A DNA stretch of 24,200 bases from JAZLDV01 sp045614925 (lineage in GTDB: Bacteria; Bacillota_I; Bacilli_A; Erysipelotrichales; Coprobacillaceae). Shown here one piece after another: positions 4,721-15,100 of the stretch. The notes below the pieces were generated by a model, which was not told the origin of the DNA, made no database searches, and saw only the letters and a program-made list of their open reading frames with translations. Both the position numbers and the translations under genes were made by a program. The DNA lies in contig JAZLDV010000141.1 of NCBI GenBank assembly GCA_045614925.1, positions 1 through 24,200 of the forward strand, read 5' to 3'. How positions within the stretch are numbered: position 1 is the first letter of the stretch; each line of letters opens with the position of its first letter.

Positions 4721-7531
4721 TTAATCTTCATACCACATAGCAGATAAATTACTTGTTCTACCAACAATACTTTCTATCATTGCGTATTTATTACTTGTGG
4801 ATATTGATACACTGTACAGTTTTAATGAAGCAGTATTTATAGCAGAATAAACACTAGTTGTAAGGTCAGTAGTCTTTATATACTTACTTGGTGAAGTAAT
4901 AAAAGTTCCGTATTGACTATCTGCTATCGTAACTCCAGTATCAATAATTTTAGCAGTTTTACCAATAGGAATCGGATTATTTGTTCCAAATCCACTCCAT
5001 TGACTACCTCCCGACCTTAATGGAATATACTGAGTAGAAGGAGTAGAATTAACTCTCGTATACGCACTTCCACTTCCTCCAACTCTTGTCCACGAGGAAT
5101 CACAAATTTCTGCATCGCTCATATATCCCCACCAATAAAACGTGTTATCGGGCATAACTAATACATCTATTGTATTGTTTGTAATAGTAATTGATTTAAA
5201 ATAATCAACACTTAAATCACTAGGATTTTTAGCCACACTTGATGTAAATGTATATGTTCCATTAGGTAAACTACTCTTTGCTATCGTTCCATAACCATTA
5301 GGGTCTGTTTGACAAGTAAGAGATATACCATCACCTGTAATAGCAATTAAATCATTTGCGGCTGAGTAAACGTGATATACAGTTTCATCTACATCTTCTC
5401 TTGAATAGTATTGAAGTGTAAATACCCCAATATTTCCATAAGTTGCACTACCATCTTTTGTCCAAGCGTCATCAACAGATAACAACCTATAGTATCGGTA
5501 AGAACCCGTATTAGTTAAATGATGTAAACAAATAGAACTATTAATACTTCTATCATTTGGATTTACTTTTTCTACCAAATCCTGTATATCACTAACAAAA
5601 TTATCATTAGAGCCTTGGATTTTATAAGTTTTTAATGGAGCGTAGTAAGAACCACTAATTTCAATAGTACCCGACATAATGGCTATCATATCGGCTTTTA
5701 CGGCAACACCAAAATCATATTTTAACCATTGTCCTGCTGAACCTTTTGCATCATTTGCCGTTTGCCAATGTGATGTATTCCAATCTACAAACTTTTTATG
5801 GTCATCATTAAAGGCATTATATGCCGCATAACTAGAACTATAAACATTACTTGCACTAGCCTCACCGCTTGGTGTTGTATTACTCGTCATTTTGGGAACT
5901 AAACCATTTAATATATAGTTAGTATATTCTGAATTAACTATCGCATTACCCCAATCACTATCAGCAAGTAAAGTATTAGACGCATAGTTCTTTTCGCCAA
6001 TATAACGCATAGCATTGTCATTGTTGGTAATACCATATTCATATACTTGTACAAAACATAATCCTATACCTATACTACTAGAGCCACCCGAATATGAAGT
6101 AATTATTAATCTAAAATATTTATATGCTACATCATTGTCAAATGATAAATCAACAGTATAATAACTTGACGATGTCGCTCTGTAAGGCAGAGTTATTTCT
6201 TGAAGGTCGTTTATATCACTATTAAATCCATCATTTGACCCCTGCAATTTAAGCACTCCATCAACAGAACTATTTGAGTTAATGTATCCTAAAGAAATTC
6301 TTTTTATAATATGGGCGGTAGGAAATTCATATTGTAAATAATTTCCTACTGTATAAGCATACCAATAGTGTTGCCCCGTTGAAAAGTTAGGTACTTGTCC
6401 ATCAAATGCCATATAAGGCTCTCTATTACTATGTTTATAATTCGTGGTAACTTCTCCACTAGGAGCAGTATTTGAAGTCATAATAGGAACAAGTCCACCA
6501 TTATACCCTATCCACGTTTTCGACCTTACCATATAATTACAAGCATTTTCATTTGAAATAAGTTTTTGTAAGGTTTCTTGGTCTGCAAGAACTTCTTCAA
6601 GTGTTGTATAACTCTTATCTTTGATTTTAGCACATAAAAGCCAAGTTTGAATGTCATCAGTAGGTAATGCGGTAGCACCATTGGGAGCAGATGATAAATC
6701 TGCTTCATATACAGTATCCAAATCAGTTATTTCTACTGTAGTATCATAAGTATCAATACCATCACTACCTGTAAATGTCCACGTACCCGTATTAGATAAA
6801 TAGAATACCATATTAGGTGTAGCGGTTTTTGTAATAGTTGTTGTACCATCCGTACAAGTAACATTACCCGTAAGTGGTGGCATTTCAACTGTTAAATTAA
6901 CTCTCGCATAAGGCACAGTAACATTATAAGTTTGGTCTAATACTGTACCCGTAGTTACTGTTTGAGTTTTAATTGCCCCGTCAACATTTGTAGTAATTGT
7001 ATAAGTTGTATTCTTACCGTGAACTACAAACTTATATGATGTATCGGGTGGATTAAGTGAAGGTGCAGAATATGTTTCTCCACCACCCGAAATCTGACAA
7101 GATGCACCAACACCACTAGGATATGTTACTACAACATTACAATGGAAGTGAGAATCATCTATTGTATATATCATACAATCAGTAACATTAATAGATTGTG
7201 TTGTTGTTTCACCATCTAATAATGAATAAACAGTATAAACACCATAATCGGGAACTTCACAAACCCAATGGTCTGTGCCAACTTGAGAAGTAGGAATTAG
7301 TGTTCCACCTTCATCTTCAACGGTTACAACTGAACCTGTTTCAGAATAAATATATAATTCGGGCAATACACCTGTTACAGTATTACCACCCACTATAGTT
7401 CTTGTAGAACCTTCGTCCATATATATTTTATTGTCTACGCCTTGGTCGGTTTCAACTAAAAACTGACCATCAACTATAGGAGTAGTCTGTATTTGCGCTC
7501 TTGTACCCCTAATAGGTGCAAAACTAGCCAT
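4721..7531 (-). CDS. Tail fibre / receptor-binding protein with two discoidin-like modules
   Basis: This 936-aa protein starts MASFAPIRGTRAQIQTTPI, an N-terminus of the kind seen on gut-phage baseplate or fibre proteins. Residues about 50-280 are beta-rich, with Ig-like character and many Thr and Val. Two related modules follow at about 346-500 and 546-710. Both begin with SNT(A/T)PSGE, contain a conserved KLQGSND/KIQGSND strand and end with YRYYRL/YKYFRL, as in F5/8-type C (discoidin) carbohydrate-binding domains. The C-terminal 220 residues are Ser/Thr-rich with no recognised fold. The likely role is binding host surface polysaccharide. AAGGAG precedes the start by eight bases. Downstream is the coiled-coil repeat protein; upstream is the baseplate run. 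No reverse transcriptase or template repeat suggesting a diversity-generating element is visible. Confidence 0.8.
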   Translation of the reverse strand: MASFAPIRGTRAQIQTTPIVDGQFLVETDQGVDNKIYMDEGSTRTIVGGNTVTGVLPELYIYSETGSVVTVEDEGGTLIPTSQVGTDHWVCEVPDYGVYTVYSLLDGETTTQSINVTDCMIYTIDDSHFHCNVVVTYPSGVGASCQISGGGETYSAPSLNPPDTSYKFVVHGKNTTYTITTNVDGAIKTQTVTTGTVLDQTYNVTVPYARVNLTVEMPPLTGNVTCTDGTTTITKTATPNMVFYLSNTGTWTFTGSDGIDTYDTTVEITDLDTVYEADLSSAPNGATALPTDDIQTWLLCAKIKDKSYTTLEEVLADQETLQKLISNENACNYMVRSKTWIGYNGGLVPIMTSNTAPSGEVTTNYKHSNREPYMAFDGQVPNFSTGQHYWYAYTVGNYLQYEFPTAHIIKRISLGYINSNSSVDGVLKLQGSNDGFNSDINDLQEITLPYRATSSSYYTVDLSFDNDVAYKYFRLIITSYSGGSSSIGIGLCFVQVYEYGITNNDNAMRYIGEKNYASNTLLADSDWGNAIVNSEYTNYILNGLVPKMTSNTTPSGEASASNVYSSSYAAYNAFNDDHKKFVDWNTSHWQTANDAKGSAGQWLKYDFGVAVKADMIAIMSGTIEISGSYYAPLKTYKIQGSNDNFVSDIQDLVEKVNPNDRSINSSICLHHLTNTGSYRYYRLLSVDDAWTKDGSATYGNIGVFTLQYYSREDVDETVYHVYSAANDLIAITGDGISLTCQTDPNGYGTIAKSSLPNGTYTFTSSVAKNPSDLSVDYFKSITITNNTIDVLVMPDNTFYWWGYMSDAEICDSSWTRVGGSGSAYTRVNSTPSTQYIPLRSGGSQWSGFGTNNPIPIGKTAKIIDTGVTIADSQYGTFITSPSKYIKTTDLTTSVYSAINTASLKLYSVSISTSNKYAMIESIVGRTSNLSAMWYED

Positions 7532-7552
7532 ATATATAACTCCTTTCTATCT

Positions 7553-8797
7553 TTAGAATGGGTAAAATGGATAATATTTCATCATTGTAATATTTTGAGT
7601 TCCATTTACCCCTAACGTTGTACTTATCTTTTTTATAATATATTTTTGTAATTCTTCTTTTCCTTGTTTGTTTGGTAATGTAATACTTATCAACCAATTT
7701 ACATCTAACCAATAAACAGGAACACACGTTAACTCAATTTGGTCTTGTAGTCTACATCTTGTATAAAGTTCATAATTAGCCCTTTGTTGTGCAAGTGAAT
7801 TAAAATCTTCTAAACTCTCAATTTGCCCTGTGTATGGATTTCTAATAGGGAATATATTATCATATTCACCACCACTCAATACAATTCTAATTCTGTTTTC
7901 AAAATTATCACCAACATAGAATGGACTATCGGGGTTATTATCATAAGCCACACCGTAAGGAGTATAATAGGTTTCTGTACTTCCCGATGGTTGATAACCC
8001 GTATCTTGAGTTTTACCAAAAACTTCAATATAATTCTTTACACTTTCAAAGTCTGTACTTTTCTTATAACTGATTAATACTTTTTTCCAAATATCATCAT
8101 CAACTCTAATTTGTTCATCATCTCCACTAGGGATTGCATTAAACCAAAATACACCTTCTTGGTCAAAATATGTTTGATAATTAGAGTTAATATCTCTTAA
8201 TTGAGATAAAATGTTATAAGCAGTTGAACCTAAACCAAAAGACATTTCATATGGTGTTAATATAGTAGGCGAAGGTTGGTCTATACTATATTTAGGAAAA
8301 CCACATTCTTCATTTATTAATGCGGTCATCGCTTGTTTAATTCCACTATAAACAGGTATTTGATAAGTAATACCTTCCAAGTATCCGTTTCTCATACCTG
8401 TTATTTTTGCCATTAAGTCAATACCATTAATTGTAATAGTATTATTAGTAGCATCATAAACTTGACTAGGGTTATTAACAAGATATAATCCTAAATTACT
8501 ATAAACTACTTCGTTATTATTTTTAACATCTTCAATCCCAACAAATACTTGGACATATTTATCCATCCATAATTTGCCACCATATTCAATATTAAAACTA
8601 TTATCTGTTGGTACAAGAGAAATACTACAAGTACGTCTAATGTCGCTAGTGGCATCAATGTTATAAGTAGAACCTTCTAACACGACACCACTAATTTCAC
8701 TAACGACTTGTAAATCAAAATTAAGTACGTTTATTTTAGTGTGAATTATTCGACCATTTTGTTTTGCAACATTATATTCGCTTTGTGTTATATCCAT
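7553..8797 (-). CDS. Baseplate / tail-tip protein, DUF5048-type
   Basis: A 414-aa protein with the pattern of DUF5048 phage proteins: INVLNFDLQVVSEISGVVLEG, then DIRRTCSISLVPTD, then GIEDVKNNNEVVYSNLGLYLVNNP and INGIDLMAKITGMRNG. These are probably baseplate-hub or tail-tip structural proteins that link tail tube to fibres; the role comes from gene order in related phages. The start has AGGAG about nine bases upstream and lies 12 bases past the preceding stop codon, so it is in one operon with the 686-aa gene. Downstream, 21 bases away, is the fibre gene, consistent with a hub-to-fibre order. Confidence 0.8.
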   Translation of the reverse strand: MDITQSEYNVAKQNGRIIHTKINVLNFDLQVVSEISGVVLEGSTYNIDATSDIRRTCSISLVPTDNSFNIEYGGKLWMDKYVQVFVGIEDVKNNNEVVYSNLGLYLVNNPSQVYDATNNTITINGIDLMAKITGMRNGYLEGITYQIPVYSGIKQAMTALINEECGFPKYSIDQPSPTILTPYEMSFGLGSTAYNILSQLRDINSNYQTYFDQEGVFWFNAIPSGDDEQIRVDDDIWKKVLISYKKSTDFESVKNYIEVFGKTQDTGYQPSGSTETYYTPYGVAYDNNPDSPFYVGDNFENRIRIVLSGGEYDNIFPIRNPYTGQIESLEDFNSLAQQRANYELYTRCRLQDQIELTCVPVYWLDVNWLISITLPNKQGKEELQKYIIKKISTTLGVNGTQNITMMKYYPFYPF

Positions 8798-8809
8798 ATT
8801 ATCACGCTC

Positions 8810-10870
8810 CTATTCTGTTGCAGAGAAATTGTCAATTAATCCTAATTCTGCCATACTCTCATAATCATTATATTTTGCTTGTTCAACCCAATCAAATGAA
8901 ATTGTAGCAATACCATTACCCCAATTACTATCATAAGATATTTGAGGACTATTAATAACTTTAACTATAAATATATTTCCGTTATAATCTACAATACATT
9001 TAGCCTTTCCGTCTGTTAAGAACGCCAAAATGTCATTTGTTTCTTGAACAATACTAGGTCTGCTAAGACGCTTATCAATTTCAAACTGATAACCCAAAAC
9101 TTTAAACTGTAAACTACCACTACGATAATTTCCATTAGCATTTTGAATTACAATAGGATATTGTGCGCCTATAGGCATTAACACACCATTCTGAATATTT
9201 TGATTATGATTGCTATAAATAACCGCATAATTTAAAGCAAATCTTTTATCTTTTTCAGAAATAAATACCTTCCCCCATTGTGGTGTTACTTCAACAGTAT
9301 AATATTCACTTTCTGCACCTTCTATATATGTTACAAGAGCATAAGTTTGTTTAATGCCCGTAGGAATAAAACTATCATTATACTCAATATAATAAGGCAC
9401 ATTAGGTTCAGTAATATATATTTCTTGTAAATCAATCCAAGTAAAGGCTTCTGATTCTTTACGCTTTAATACTGCTTTATCATAATGAGGGATATTTGTA
9501 TCAATATTTCCCTTAAAACTTAAACTAATTATGGTAGTACCATCATAACTCGGTATATCTGTAGTATAAGGAAGTGTTACATCTGTTGTAATATCGAGTT
9601 CATCAAAAATACCATTACCAAATTTTAATGTAAACAAATTATCTGCTAATGCGTAATAAACGGGAGAACTTGGTGTAAATGAACCACGAGATTCTCCTGC
9701 ATAAGCAATATCAGATGTTACATTATATTTCAATGTATTGGCAGATGTATTATTCCATTCTATTACAGTTGCCAAAGTATCTAATATTTCAGTTTGTACT
9801 GTCCACGTACTTCCCGAAACACACAACCATAAAAATACTTTAGTATTACCATTACATATAGCACCTAAATCGTGGTCAATTTTTGTTCCACTATTAGTTC
9901 TAATAGATAAATAATCTGTAGTAGAACTTTTTTGAAAACTAATTGTTAATGATTCTATTCCATTATCACCATCTGTTAATTCAATAACTTTAAATGGTTG
10001 TCTTGCAGGATAAAACCATACTCTTAATAAGAAATCACTTGGAATAATTAAACCTTCATTAAATCTAACCCAAGACGAATATCTTTCATTATCAATATCT
10101 CCAACCGTACTAATTAAATCAATTTGTTCACGATTAATATAAGTTGCAGGGTCGGGATTTGATATGCCAATTAAATTGGTAAGCATACTTGATTTAAGAT
10201 TAACATAACCATTACAAGAATCTATTGTAGCATTTAAGACACCTGTAGATGTTATTGTACCATAATCGGTACGAAAGTTCGCCTTGCTAGTAACAACTGT
10301 TCCATTAACTGTAACTGCGGTTGCGCTAATAGTATATCGTGCATTATTATTCATACCACTTATAAAGTAGTTAAATGTTAATGGAGGTGATGTAGAATTA
10401 TAAATTTTTCCACTACTTTCAACTAACACATTTTGTTCGTTAAATAATTGAATAATAGCATATTCTATTCTTTCACCTTGCGCTTGTCGATATATCGCAG
10501 TTACATTATAACTATGCGTAGTTATAGTTTGATTATTCCTTATATTTAGCGTTATAGTAGGGGTAGTATAACAATAAAACGGTTGATAACTTGACCATTC
10601 ACTATAATTGTTTAATACATCATACGTTCTTACTGCAACCTTATAATATACACCATTATTTAATATATAGGGTGGTATGGTATGAGATAAATTATAAGTC
10701 GTAGTTTTATTTTGATAAACTATAGTTTCAGATTGTTCTGAATCATTTACTGCAATTTTAATCTCATTAGCGGTTACTTGGTCACCACCACTTGCAGAAA
10801 ACGTTATGTATGAACCAACATTAGCGTCAAATGCAACTATTTCATTGATAATTGGCTTAACTAACGCCAT
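8810..10870 (-). CDS. Large baseplate/tail protein with FN3-like and lectin-like regions
   Basis: A 686-aa protein beginning MALVKPIINEIVAFDANVG. Residues about 1-200 contain two beta-sandwich repeats resembling fibronectin type III (VYYKVAVRTYDVLNNYSEWS; the second around the SATAVTVNGTVV stretch). Residues about 240-450 (ERYSSWVRFNEGLIIPSDF, FLLRVWFY, SLTISFQKSS, VFLWLCVSGSTWTV) look like a concanavalin/LamG-type jelly roll. The last 180 residues are conserved-looking but unassigned. It is likely a tail-tip or side structural protein that may contact host glycans. Fold calls are by pattern and uncertain. Its ribosome site AAAGGAGG is strong; it sits between the OB-fold-like gene and the DUF5048 gene. 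Confidence 0.7.
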   Translation of the reverse strand: MALVKPIINEIVAFDANVGSYITFSASGGDQVTANEIKIAVNDSEQSETIVYQNKTTTYNLSHTIPPYILNNGVYYKVAVRTYDVLNNYSEWSSYQPFYCYTTPTITLNIRNNQTITTHSYNVTAIYRQAQGERIEYAIIQLFNEQNVLVESSGKIYNSTSPPLTFNYFISGMNNNARYTISATAVTVNGTVVTSKANFRTDYGTITSTGVLNATIDSCNGYVNLKSSMLTNLIGISNPDPATYINREQIDLISTVGDIDNERYSSWVRFNEGLIIPSDFLLRVWFYPARQPFKVIELTDGDNGIESLTISFQKSSTTDYLSIRTNSGTKIDHDLGAICNGNTKVFLWLCVSGSTWTVQTEILDTLATVIEWNNTSANTLKYNVTSDIAYAGESRGSFTPSSPVYYALADNLFTLKFGNGIFDELDITTDVTLPYTTDIPSYDGTTIISLSFKGNIDTNIPHYDKAVLKRKESEAFTWIDLQEIYITEPNVPYYIEYNDSFIPTGIKQTYALVTYIEGAESEYYTVEVTPQWGKVFISEKDKRFALNYAVIYSNHNQNIQNGVLMPIGAQYPIVIQNANGNYRSGSLQFKVLGYQFEIDKRLSRPSIVQETNDILAFLTDGKAKCIVDYNGNIFIVKVINSPQISYDSNWGNGIATISFDWVEQAKYNDYESMAELGLIDNFSATE

Positions 10871-10903
10871 ATTCTACCTCCTTTCTTTATTAATGAAATA
10901 TAT

Positions 10904-11113
10904 TTAATTTTCATCATTTTCTTCTTGTTGTTCTTCTTTTACCTCTTCGGGTATAGTCATTTTTTCTGCATTAAGAGTATTAATGTAACTTCTTTCTGTT
11001 TCATTATAAATATCTTTTAACACAAAAAACACCACTCCGACAGGTAATTGTGAAGAATTTATATCTTTTATTAAGTTGCGATGCAACTCTTGCATCATTG
11101 TATTTAATCCCAT
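10904..11113 (-). CDS. Small tail-region protein (69 aa)
   Basis: Begins MGLNTMMQELHRNL and ends in a very acidic tail (EEVKEEQQEENDEN). The centre (LPVGVVFFVLKDIYNETERSYI) could form one beta-helix unit. I place the start at the ATG at 11113, with GGAG six bases upstream; the in-frame ATG at 11125 forms part of that ribosome site and is unlikely to be the start. Short genes of this kind often lie between tail-tip genes in Firmicutes phages. No function is assigned. Confidence 0.65.
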   Translation of the reverse strand: MGLNTMMQELHRNLIKDINSSQLPVGVVFFVLKDIYNETERSYINTLNAEKMTIPEEVKEEQQEENDEN

Positions 11114-11128
11114 ATTTATCTCCATTTA

Positions 11129-12022
11129 TTATGAGGGAGTATAACTTCCCCAAGGTAAACTTACAGTACCATAAGGTGTACTAATTTGTAATTTTGAACT
11201 ATCCGCAAAAAAGCGTGTATTATATAATACATTTTGATTTTTGGCAAGAAATCTTAAACCACCTTCACCTATAGTTCCATCTGTGTCACCTATATCAAAA
11301 TTTATACTACTAGGTTTAATCCAAATATAAGTGCCACTTGTAGGGTCGCGAAAATTACCATTACTATCCCAACCATATGTATCAGATACAATTACACCAC
11401 CATTGGGGTGTCCTTCTGTATCAACTGCAAATCTTGCATTATTACCATCCATCATAAGAGATACACGGTAGCCCGAACTACCTATTTCTACAAATTCACT
11501 TATTCTAAATGCAGTACCTTTAATAAAACTTATGGCACTATTGTCACCCGTAAATTTTAATTGGTCGGGGAATATTTGAAAACTTGATAAATGTCCATAA
11601 GAACCATCCGATAATTGGTCACCCGATAAAAATATAGGAGAACTTGGGTATAAAGGCTCATCATCACCTGTGCCACCAAGTCTTATACTACCTGCTTCAA
11701 TATGTGCAGGTGTAGTATCAAGTTTACCTAATATAAATTGATTAGAATACTGTGCATTAGGTGCAATTAAAAATACTACACTACCCGAAGGTAATGGGAT
11801 ATTTCCTACTGATAATACATTATCATAAACAATTCCACTTGTGTTACTTGTAGCGTTACATCTTACTTTATGATAATATTTTTTATCAGAGCCTCTTGTA
11901 TAACTAAGCACAACACCAATCTGTGTTTTAACAAAGTCTAACACACTTAGTCGTGCTTCGACATAAGCCTCTGTCGCATCTATGACAGAATTTTTTATAA
12001 TACTAACTTCATTTTGTGTCAT
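11129..12022 (-). CDS. Baseplate / tail-tip protein, gpV-like OB-fold candidate
   Basis: A 297-aa protein immediately downstream of the tape measure gene. After a helical N-terminus (MTQNEVSIIKNSVIDATEAYVEARLSVLDF), residues about 32-105 (GVVLSYTRGSDKKYYHKVRCN, VYDNVLSVGNIPLPSGSVVFLIAPN, FILGKLD) resemble the OB fold of phage baseplate or spike proteins: short beta strands and a PxxGxxV turn. The remaining sequence is Gly/Ser/Asp-rich beta structure. The role is inferred from position between tape measure and hub genes. The ribosome site AAGGAG precedes the start by about ten bases. Confidence 0.65.
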   Translation of the reverse strand: MTQNEVSIIKNSVIDATEAYVEARLSVLDFVKTQIGVVLSYTRGSDKKYYHKVRCNATSNTSGIVYDNVLSVGNIPLPSGSVVFLIAPNAQYSNQFILGKLDTTPAHIEAGSIRLGGTGDDEPLYPSSPIFLSGDQLSDGSYGHLSSFQIFPDQLKFTGDNSAISFIKGTAFRISEFVEIGSSGYRVSLMMDGNNARFAVDTEGHPNGGVIVSDTYGWDSNGNFRDPTSGTYIWIKPSSINFDIGDTDGTIGEGGLRFLAKNQNVLYNTRFFADSSKLQISTPYGTVSLPWGSYTPS

Positions 12023-12161
12023 AATATATATACTCCTTAAATAGTCACATCTTGCATATTATCGCCATAAAATCCACTTAAAGTGCAATTTGTGGCTACT
12101 TAAAATATATTTTATGTATGTACCAAGGGAGATATATATTTCAATATCTCCCTCTTTTATA
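12023..12161 (-). promoter_or_regulatory. Intergenic region after the tape measure: hairpin plus GTACATA element
   Basis: Contains no ORF of note. On the minus strand it starts with the hairpin AGGGAGATAT/ATATCTCCCT (12153-12144, 12135-12126), whose loop includes TTGAAATAT, followed by GGTACATA (12123-12117 core) and TAAAATATATTTTA. The 139-bp length suggests a transcript boundary or a separate start for the baseplate genes, but no good -35/-10 pair is visible. Confidence 0.5.
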
Positions 12162-15100
12162 TTAACGATGCTTATATGCACGTTGTAATGCTTCTGCTTT
12201 AAGATTAAGTAGCCCGTTAACAAACGTTTCGGGGTCTTTAATGTTAGAGCCTTGTACCGTTACGCCATTTATTACTAGACTATCATTATTAATATTATTA
12301 TTGAGAGTACCATTTCCACTACCAAATCCACTTGCACCAAATTGGCTTACTTGATTAAGCATACCTGCTAGTGCTTTAGAACTATCGGCATTAACTACTC
12401 CTGTGCCCTTTCCTAAGTTCATAAGTTCTCCGTTATTAATCTTTGAACCTATAACTATTTCTTTATTAGGATTTTCACCTACTACGGCTATTTCGTCATC
12501 CTTAATTGAACTAATACCATTTGCGTGAGTATAAATACGTCCACTACTTCCACCAAGTTGTTTAGCAACATCAGTAGGAACATATGCTACATTAGTTTTG
12601 CTAACTTGACCATTATTAGAAGTATATCCTTCATTTAATTTAAACCCACGACTATCATATTGAGCAGTAGATGATTTATTAGAATTTTTAGTGTTTGACG
12701 AACTACTTGGTAATCCACCACCACTCTTTAAATTAGCACTATTAGATACGCTTGTATTACCTGTGTCTAATTGTTTCTGTAATTTATTATACTCATTAAC
12801 AAATGCGGCTAAGTTATCAAGCCTTGTCATCCAATTCTTGTTTTCAAAGTCGATATGTGTTAATTGTTGTGCTAATAATCTATTCTGCTCTTCCTCATAA
12901 GCATTGACCATATCCTCAAACTGTTGTTTATAGTTTTCGTATATTTCAATCTCTGCTTCATATTGTTCTTGCAGTTTTTCTTTATGTTCATTAAGGGCTT
13001 CAATCTCTGCTTCATATACTTCTTGAACTTTATCTTTATAATCATTAAGAGCATCTAATCTTTGCTCATAATTATCCATTTCGGCATCTCTAAGAGCCTC
13101 TAATCTTTCAAGTTCATCTTCATATGCCTTTTGAGATAAATATTCATCAAGTTCCTTTTGAGCCTCGGCAACTGCGGTTTGGTCTACGTCATATACAAAA
13201 CCTTGACCTTCTTTATATATTTTAACTCTTGTGTTTCTTGCTTTTTCAAGAGCGTCAAGTTTTTCTTGTAATTCTAACGCATCTTTAGCCGCATCGTTTT
13301 GTTTCTTTAAAGCATCAATTTGGTCATCCCAATATTTCTTACGTGCGTCTTTTTCTTTTTCAAGAGCGTTTATCTCTTTTTCAATAGCATCTAACGCATT
13401 ATCTTTTTCTTTTTCCTTGGCTTTTATTTTGGCTTCTTCTGCTTTAAGTGCTTCTTTTTCGGCTTTCTTTATTTTATCAATTTCTTTATCATATTGTTTT
13501 GAAATCCACTTAATTACTGTTTCATATTTTTTCTTTGTTTCTTCTAATTCTTTGTTTAATTCTTTTGTTGCATCTTTTGCTTCTTTAGCCGCACCTGCCG
13601 CCTTTTTACCTGCCTTAGATGAAGCATTTCCTGCTCTTGTAACGTTAACAGACCAATTAGATATTTCTTCTACAATACCTTTATATCTGTTTAATATTTC
13701 TCTTTCTTGATTTGACCTTGTTTTACCATCAAATCCTGCACGTTGCATAGAGGCAGTAAACACATCGATACCTGCGGCTGCTTTAGACGCTTTATCTCCT
13801 GCTCTTTTAAATGCTTCACCTGCCGCATCTGCCGCTGCTTCTGCACCATAAGAAGCACTCTCTGCTTCTTGGTTTCTTAGAGCATTGATTTCAGCCGCCG
13901 CCGCCGCACCAAGTTCTTCTATTTTAGCGATTTTAAGAGTGTCAACCAAATCACTAAGTGTAGTTTGGTTAATTTCTAATTGACCATTTTCATTAACAAG
14001 AGCCGTAAGATATTCGGCTTTTACACTCATTAAATCTTGAAATGTATCTAATGTAAGATAACCGTTTTCATTATATTCTTCAAGTGCATTTGATGCTTTC
14101 TCTAATGCATCTTGTAATCCGTCAATAGTAGAACTTGTATCTTCAATAGTTTGACGAGATTCTTGTAATATTGTAAGAAAATCATAAAGTTGTTCTGTAT
14201 CTAATTGTTCATTAAGATTTTCAAATTCGGTTGCAGTTAAACCTAAAGATTTTGCAAGTTCATCAATAGCACCTTCAATATCTTCAGTAACTTCTTCTGT
14301 ATCATCTGCTTCTGAATTATATGCTTCTATAGATTCAGTTAAATTATCTTCTTCTTCGTGTAATTCGTGTATTTTTTGTGCCGCATTTTCTGCTTCTTGA
14401 ATAAAGTCTTCGGTGTCTTCTTTTTTGAAATCTACACCAATCTTTAAATTTAAATCATCTTCACGAACCCCGTTTACAACATCTTCACAATATTTCTCAA
14501 ACTCATCTTTTTTCATTACACCTAAATATTCACCCGTATTTGGGTCAACCATAATAGGTGTAAAGTTCATAGCAATATCATTAGCCTCATTAGTAAAAGT
14601 ATGAGTAAATACAGTTGCTACACCTTCACCTGCGTCATATCCCGCTTTTTTAAGTTCTTCGGTATCTATGCGTGGTCTAAGTGTTAAATCAACATTACCA
14701 CCTTTACTAAACTCTTTAAGTTCTTCTTTTATAACACCAAGAGAATTTTCTTTAAAATATTTAAGTCCTTCTCCTACGCCTTTAAAAAGTTCTTTTCTTA
14801 ACTTTTGAGTTTCATCGTCCGCACTCGTTAAGGACTCTCCTAATTGTTCTGTTTCCTGTAAGAAATCGTGAAATCCACTTTCTGTTTCTTCTATTTGGCG
14901 TTGTAAATCAGCACTATCTTTCTCGTTTGCTTGTATTTTTTCATCTAAGTTTTGATATGCCTCCGAACCTACATCAAGTAACGCTAATCTTTTACGATAT
15001 TCTTGCGTTTCGGCATTTAAATTATTTTGTTCTGCGTTAAGTTGCTTTAATAATGTTATTTGTTCGTGAATAGCATCTGTTTCTTCATCATCACTTAAAG

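Noticed and set aside
4721..7531. Diversity-generating retroelement target in the fibre gene
   Set aside because: No reverse transcriptase, accessory gene or template repeat in the window.
13231..13710. Plus-strand 159-residue ORF opposite the tape measure gene
   Set aside because: It is the Ser/Phe-rich antisense reading of the Lys/Glu/Ala coiled coil, a typical shadow frame.
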